From contig CATPAS010000124.1 in assembly GCA_955652075.1 (NCBI GenBank), positions 1 to 7,708 of the forward strand: 7,708 nt of DNA, written 5' to 3'. This stretch comes from an uncultured Gaiellaceae bacterium (GTDB taxonomy: Bacteria; Actinomycetota; Thermoleophilia; Gaiellales; Gaiellaceae). A program made the position numbers and the translations under genes. Below, piece by piece: positions 6,016 through 7,708 of the stretch (position 1 is the first letter of the stretch; each line of letters opens with the position of its first letter). The notes beneath the pieces are model-generated. The model was not told the origin of the DNA. It ran no database searches and saw only the letters and a list, made by a program, of their open reading frames with translations.

Positions 6016-6857
6016 CGCACGATTAGCGTAAAGGGAGCGGTCAGGACCCGGCCGTCCACCTTGCATTGCAGGAAGAGCCGCCACGTGCCCGGAACGGGAA
6101 CGAGGACGCCCACGCGGAGCTGCCCAGGACGCGTCGCAGTGCCCGTGACGCGGGTCGGTCCCAGAATGCTCGTGCACCCGGTCATGCCCGCGGAGCAGAC
6201 GTGCGTATGAAAGTAGTCGAGGGATCCCGACCGGAAGAAGATTGCGTGTGCCAGCGCGCCGAACCACGGCGTGAACGTCGCGGGAGCGCCGTCGGGACGT
6301 GTGACGTTGAGCCGGAGAAACGCAGGACGGATCGCGTGCAACGCCGGCGGCTGGTTGAGGACGAAGCGGTATCCGGCGACGGTGACCGTCGGCCGGAACG
6401 GCGGCAGCGGCCTCGCCACCGCCTTGCCGGCCGCGGTGATCCACCGAAAGAGCTGAAAGTTTCGCAGGGGGCCACTCAACCTGGGATAGACGTCGATGAC
6501 GACGCGATAGCGGCCGGGCGTCGGGAGTGTGACCTCTTCGGTGATGCGTCCGTCGGCCCCGATCGGCGGATGCTTGTGGACGATCGCGCCGAGATCGCTG
6601 CGCACGATGATGAGATGGACGCCCGTATGCGGGCCCGGCCCCGTGCGATAGCTCGTCAACGGCGCCCCCGATGGTTGCTCGATCGTGAACGACAGCTGCT
6701 CGGGTTTGCCTGCCCTGAGCGTCCGTGGCGTGAACTGCGCCAGACGGAAGGTCCGGGCGGCGCCAACGGTGATTTGTTGCGTGCCCGCCGAAGCGCCGCA
6801 ACCCGCGAGCAGCAAGACCAGCACCACGAGCGCGAACGGCGCACCCGCACGCTTCAT
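6012..6857 (-). CDS. Lipoprotein with two related His-x-His domains, putative metal binding
   Basis: A 281-residue lipoprotein: MKR start, hydrophobic segment and lipobox LAGC with C20 as the lipidated cysteine. The mature part is two similar beta-rich modules. Module 1 (about 50-125) has a PSGAP turn, H77, HLIIVRSDLGAIVHKHPP (81-98) and PGRYRVVIDVYP. Module 2 (about 180-280) has a PDGAP turn, AHAIFFRSGSLDYFHTHVC (203-221), CSAGMTGC (221-228) and PGTWRLFLQCK. Each module thus carries a hydrophobic strand followed by H-x-H, and module 2 adds Cys/Met/Cys. This resembles small YtkA/FixH-like or copper-handling extracytoplasmic domains, but I do not recognise the family by name. Start ATG at 6857 overlaps the dioxygenase stop (ATGA, 6854-6857), and the stop overlaps the next ATG. 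Metal binding is inferred from the residues. Confidence 0.9.
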   Translation of the reverse strand: MKRAGAPFALVVLVLLLAGCGASAGTQQITVGAARTFRLAQFTPRTLRAGKPEQLSFTIEQPSGAPLTSYRTGPGPHTGVHLIIVRSDLGAIVHKHPPIGADGRITEEVTLPTPGRYRVVIDVYPRLSGPLRNFQLFRWITAAGKAVARPLPPFRPTVTVAGYRFVLNQPPALHAIRPAFLRLNVTRPDGAPATFTPWFGALAHAIFFRSGSLDYFHTHVCSAGMTGCTSILGPTRVTGTATRPGQLRVGVLVPVPGTWRLFLQCKVDGRVLTAPFTLIVR

Positions 6858-7423
6858 CGGCCGCTCAAGACGAAGTCGAATCGCGCCAGCAAGCGATGCT
6901 TCGCGATTCGAAGTCGCACGATGAGGCTTCGTTCGATGAACGGATCATGCGCGTTCAGGGCGACGCCGGGGAAATAGAGCATTGTCGTGACCGCGCGCTC
7001 CCCCCGCGCGCGCACCGTTACATGGAGATGGCGCGTGCGGTTTGCATACGGCCCGGGGAGAATCGTCTGAAGCCAGTAACGGCCTCGAGCGTCTGTGAAC
7101 TGGTGGCTGCGCAGCCGGAAGCCATGGTCGTCGTACACCCCATTCTCGTCCGCTTGCCAGAAATCGACCCGCGCACCACGGACCGCCCGGCACCCGCTTG
7201 TCAACACGTACCCGCTCAGCGTGATGCGCGTTCCATGGATGCCGGGCCCGAGGACCGAATGACGTACAGGCGACGCCTTGAAATGCGTCCCGCCGATCTG
7301 CCCGGGCGTGAGGCCGAATCCGTTGCAGGCGGCGGCTGCAGGTGACGTAGCGGCCGCGGCGCAGAGCGCTACTGCTAGCCCTCCGACGACGACGCTCGGA
7401 CGCGGGTCACGCACGAGGCTCAT
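6854..7423 (-). CDS. Secreted intradiol ring-cleavage dioxygenase-like protein
   Basis: A 189-residue protein with a Sec signal peptide (hydrophobic 11-24, cleavage near TSPAAAA at about 32) and no twin arginine. The intradiol dioxygenase core spans about 65-185. The non-haem Fe(III) ligands are all visible: Y97 (ADENGVY), Y126 (LPGPY), H132 and H134 (RHLH), with R129 three residues before H132 as in protocatechuate 3,4-dioxygenase. The end FPGVALNAHDPF...RFDFVLSGR is typical of the family. Intracellular relatives open catechol or protocatechuate between the hydroxyls; exported ones are reported to act on lignin-type or phenolic compounds. The insert between the two tyrosines is short, so the active site may be open. 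The ATG at 7423 has no good Shine-Dalgarno; an inverted repeat touches the start codon. First gene of a coupled set. Confidence 0.91.
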   Translation of the reverse strand: MSLVRDPRPSVVVGGLAVALCAAAATSPAAAACNGFGLTPGQIGGTHFKASPVRHSVLGPGIHGTRITLSGYVLTSGCRAVRGARVDFWQADENGVYDDHGFRLRSHQFTDARGRYWLQTILPGPYANRTRHLHVTVRARGERAVTTMLYFPGVALNAHDPFIERSLIVRLRIAKHRLLARFDFVLSGR

Positions 7424-7440
7424 TGAAGCAATCGCTTCAA
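7423..7440. repeat. Perfect 7+7 inverted repeat at a divergent promoter, candidate operator
   Basis: TTGAAGC (7423-7429) and GCTTCAA (7434-7440) are exact reverse complements around AATC. The first base is the A of the dioxygenase ATG on the minus strand, and the repeat ends 25 bases before the MFS GTG. The 18-base length with TTGA...TCAA ends is the sort of site bound by MarR- or TetR-type repressors, which often control drug-exporter genes. No such regulator is in the window. It could instead fold as an RNA hairpin at the start of the dioxygenase mRNA. Confidence 0.5.
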
Positions 7441-7465
7441 GATCCTTGCCTGATTGAATGAAACC

Positions 7466-7708
7466 GTGGCGAGCGGATCCCCGCCCGGGCTGCCGATTCG
7501 ACGCAATACGGTGATCCTCTCCGCCACGATGGCGGTCAACTCCGCTGTGCTCCAGTTGACCGCCGCGGTGTCGTCGCTGACGTTGGTGCTCGTCACCGGA
7601 GTGAGAGGCCTTCTCGGCCTGGGACCGGCGATCTTCCTCACGTCCTCGGGATTGACGGCAGTGCCGGCCGGCCGCCTGATGGACCGCGTCGGCCGCACGC
7701 CGGTGATG
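7466..7708 (+). CDS. MFS transporter, N-terminal part (cut by right edge)
   Basis: The plus-strand frame is open from 7454 to the window end. From the GTG at 7466 it gives 81 residues: a short polar N-terminus (SGSPPGLPIRRN), a first TM helix (about 15-42) containing NSAVLQLTAAVSSLTLVLV, a second (about 49-67) and then G69-RLMD-RVGR-77, the major facilitator motif A loop between TM2 and TM3. This is the usual place for that motif, so it is the start of a roughly 400-residue exporter-type permease. The start codon is not certain: GTG 7466, TTG 7454 and ATG 7529 (M22) are in frame and none has a clear Shine-Dalgarno; 7466 keeps all of TM1. It diverges from the dioxygenase gene across 42 bases. 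Substrate unknown. Confidence 0.82.
   Translation, partial: MASGSPPGLPIRRNTVILSATMAVNSAVLQLTAAVSSLTLVLVTGVRGLLGLGPAIFLTSSGLTAVPAGRLMDRVGRTPVM

Noticed and set aside
6016..6801. Upstream extension of the small CopD-like ORF in the same frame (308 codons in all)
   Set aside because: The extension is His/Arg/Pro-rich and lies wholly inside the lipoprotein gene in another frame; only the part from the coupled ATG at 6015 looks like a real protein.
7420..7698. Minus-strand frame of 92 codons that would also end with an ATGA overlap at the dioxygenase start
   Set aside because: The opposite strand encodes a clear MFS N-terminus with motif A (GRLMDRVGR). The minus frame lacks any motif and reads like an antisense shadow; the overlap appears accidental, though it is the best rival to the divergent-gene reading.
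1..7708. CRISPR arrays, tRNA/rRNA genes, insertion sequences, attachment sites
   Set aside because: I looked for spaced direct repeats, cloverleaf-like segments, transposase motifs and terminal inverted repeats and found none; coding genes fill almost all of the window.

Overview
This looks like chromosomal DNA from a GC-rich actinobacterium, possibly of the Thermoleophilia/Gaiellales/Solirubrobacterales type. The evidence is codon use dominated by G/C third positions, GTG starts, apparent leaderless promoters, and the gene families present (DUF4242 nickel-protein relative, zinc-ribbon/cyclase/AAA regulator, secreted intradiol dioxygenase). The lineage is an inference from family resemblance, not from a marker gene. 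Coding density is very high: no stretch without a gene exceeds about 120 bases, and I see no RNA gene, insertion sequence, CRISPR array or origin.

Region 1 (1-2671, minus strand) is a MoxR / DUF58 / BatA-type VWA cassette transcribed right to left. The MoxR AAA+ ATPase starts at 2671 with a strong Shine-Dalgarno. The DUF58 protein and the membrane VWA protein follow, each joined to its predecessor by a 4-base start/stop overlap. The VWA gene runs off the left edge. A MoxR ATPase acting on VWA proteins through their metal site is the usual partnership for such cassettes.

Region 2 (2672-2787) is a short divergent intergenic region with a 23-base near-perfect palindrome and a possible leaderless promoter for the small DUF4242 gene on the plus strand (2788-3072).

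Region 3 (3069-5174, minus) is a large signalling protein: zinc ribbon, class III nucleotide cyclase domain, STAND/AAA-type ATPase and a short helical tail. It is convergent with DUF4242, and the two stop codons overlap.

Region 4 (5208-7423, minus) encodes exported or membrane proteins: a secreted intradiol ring-cleavage dioxygenase-like protein, a lipoprotein built of two related His-x-His domains, a 46-residue membrane peptide resembling the C-terminal end of CopD, and a signal-peptide/TM protein with a TPM-like domain. The first three are chained by 4-base ATGA overlaps, so they are almost certainly co-translated. A plus-strand MFS transporter (from about 7466, cut by the right edge) diverges from them across a 42-base gap holding a perfect 7+7 inverted repeat.

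The least familiar part is the three-gene coupled set at 5875-7423: an extracytoplasmic iron dioxygenase, a putative metal-binding lipoprotein and a miniature CopD-like membrane peptide. I recognise each piece by resemblance but know of no named system made of them.
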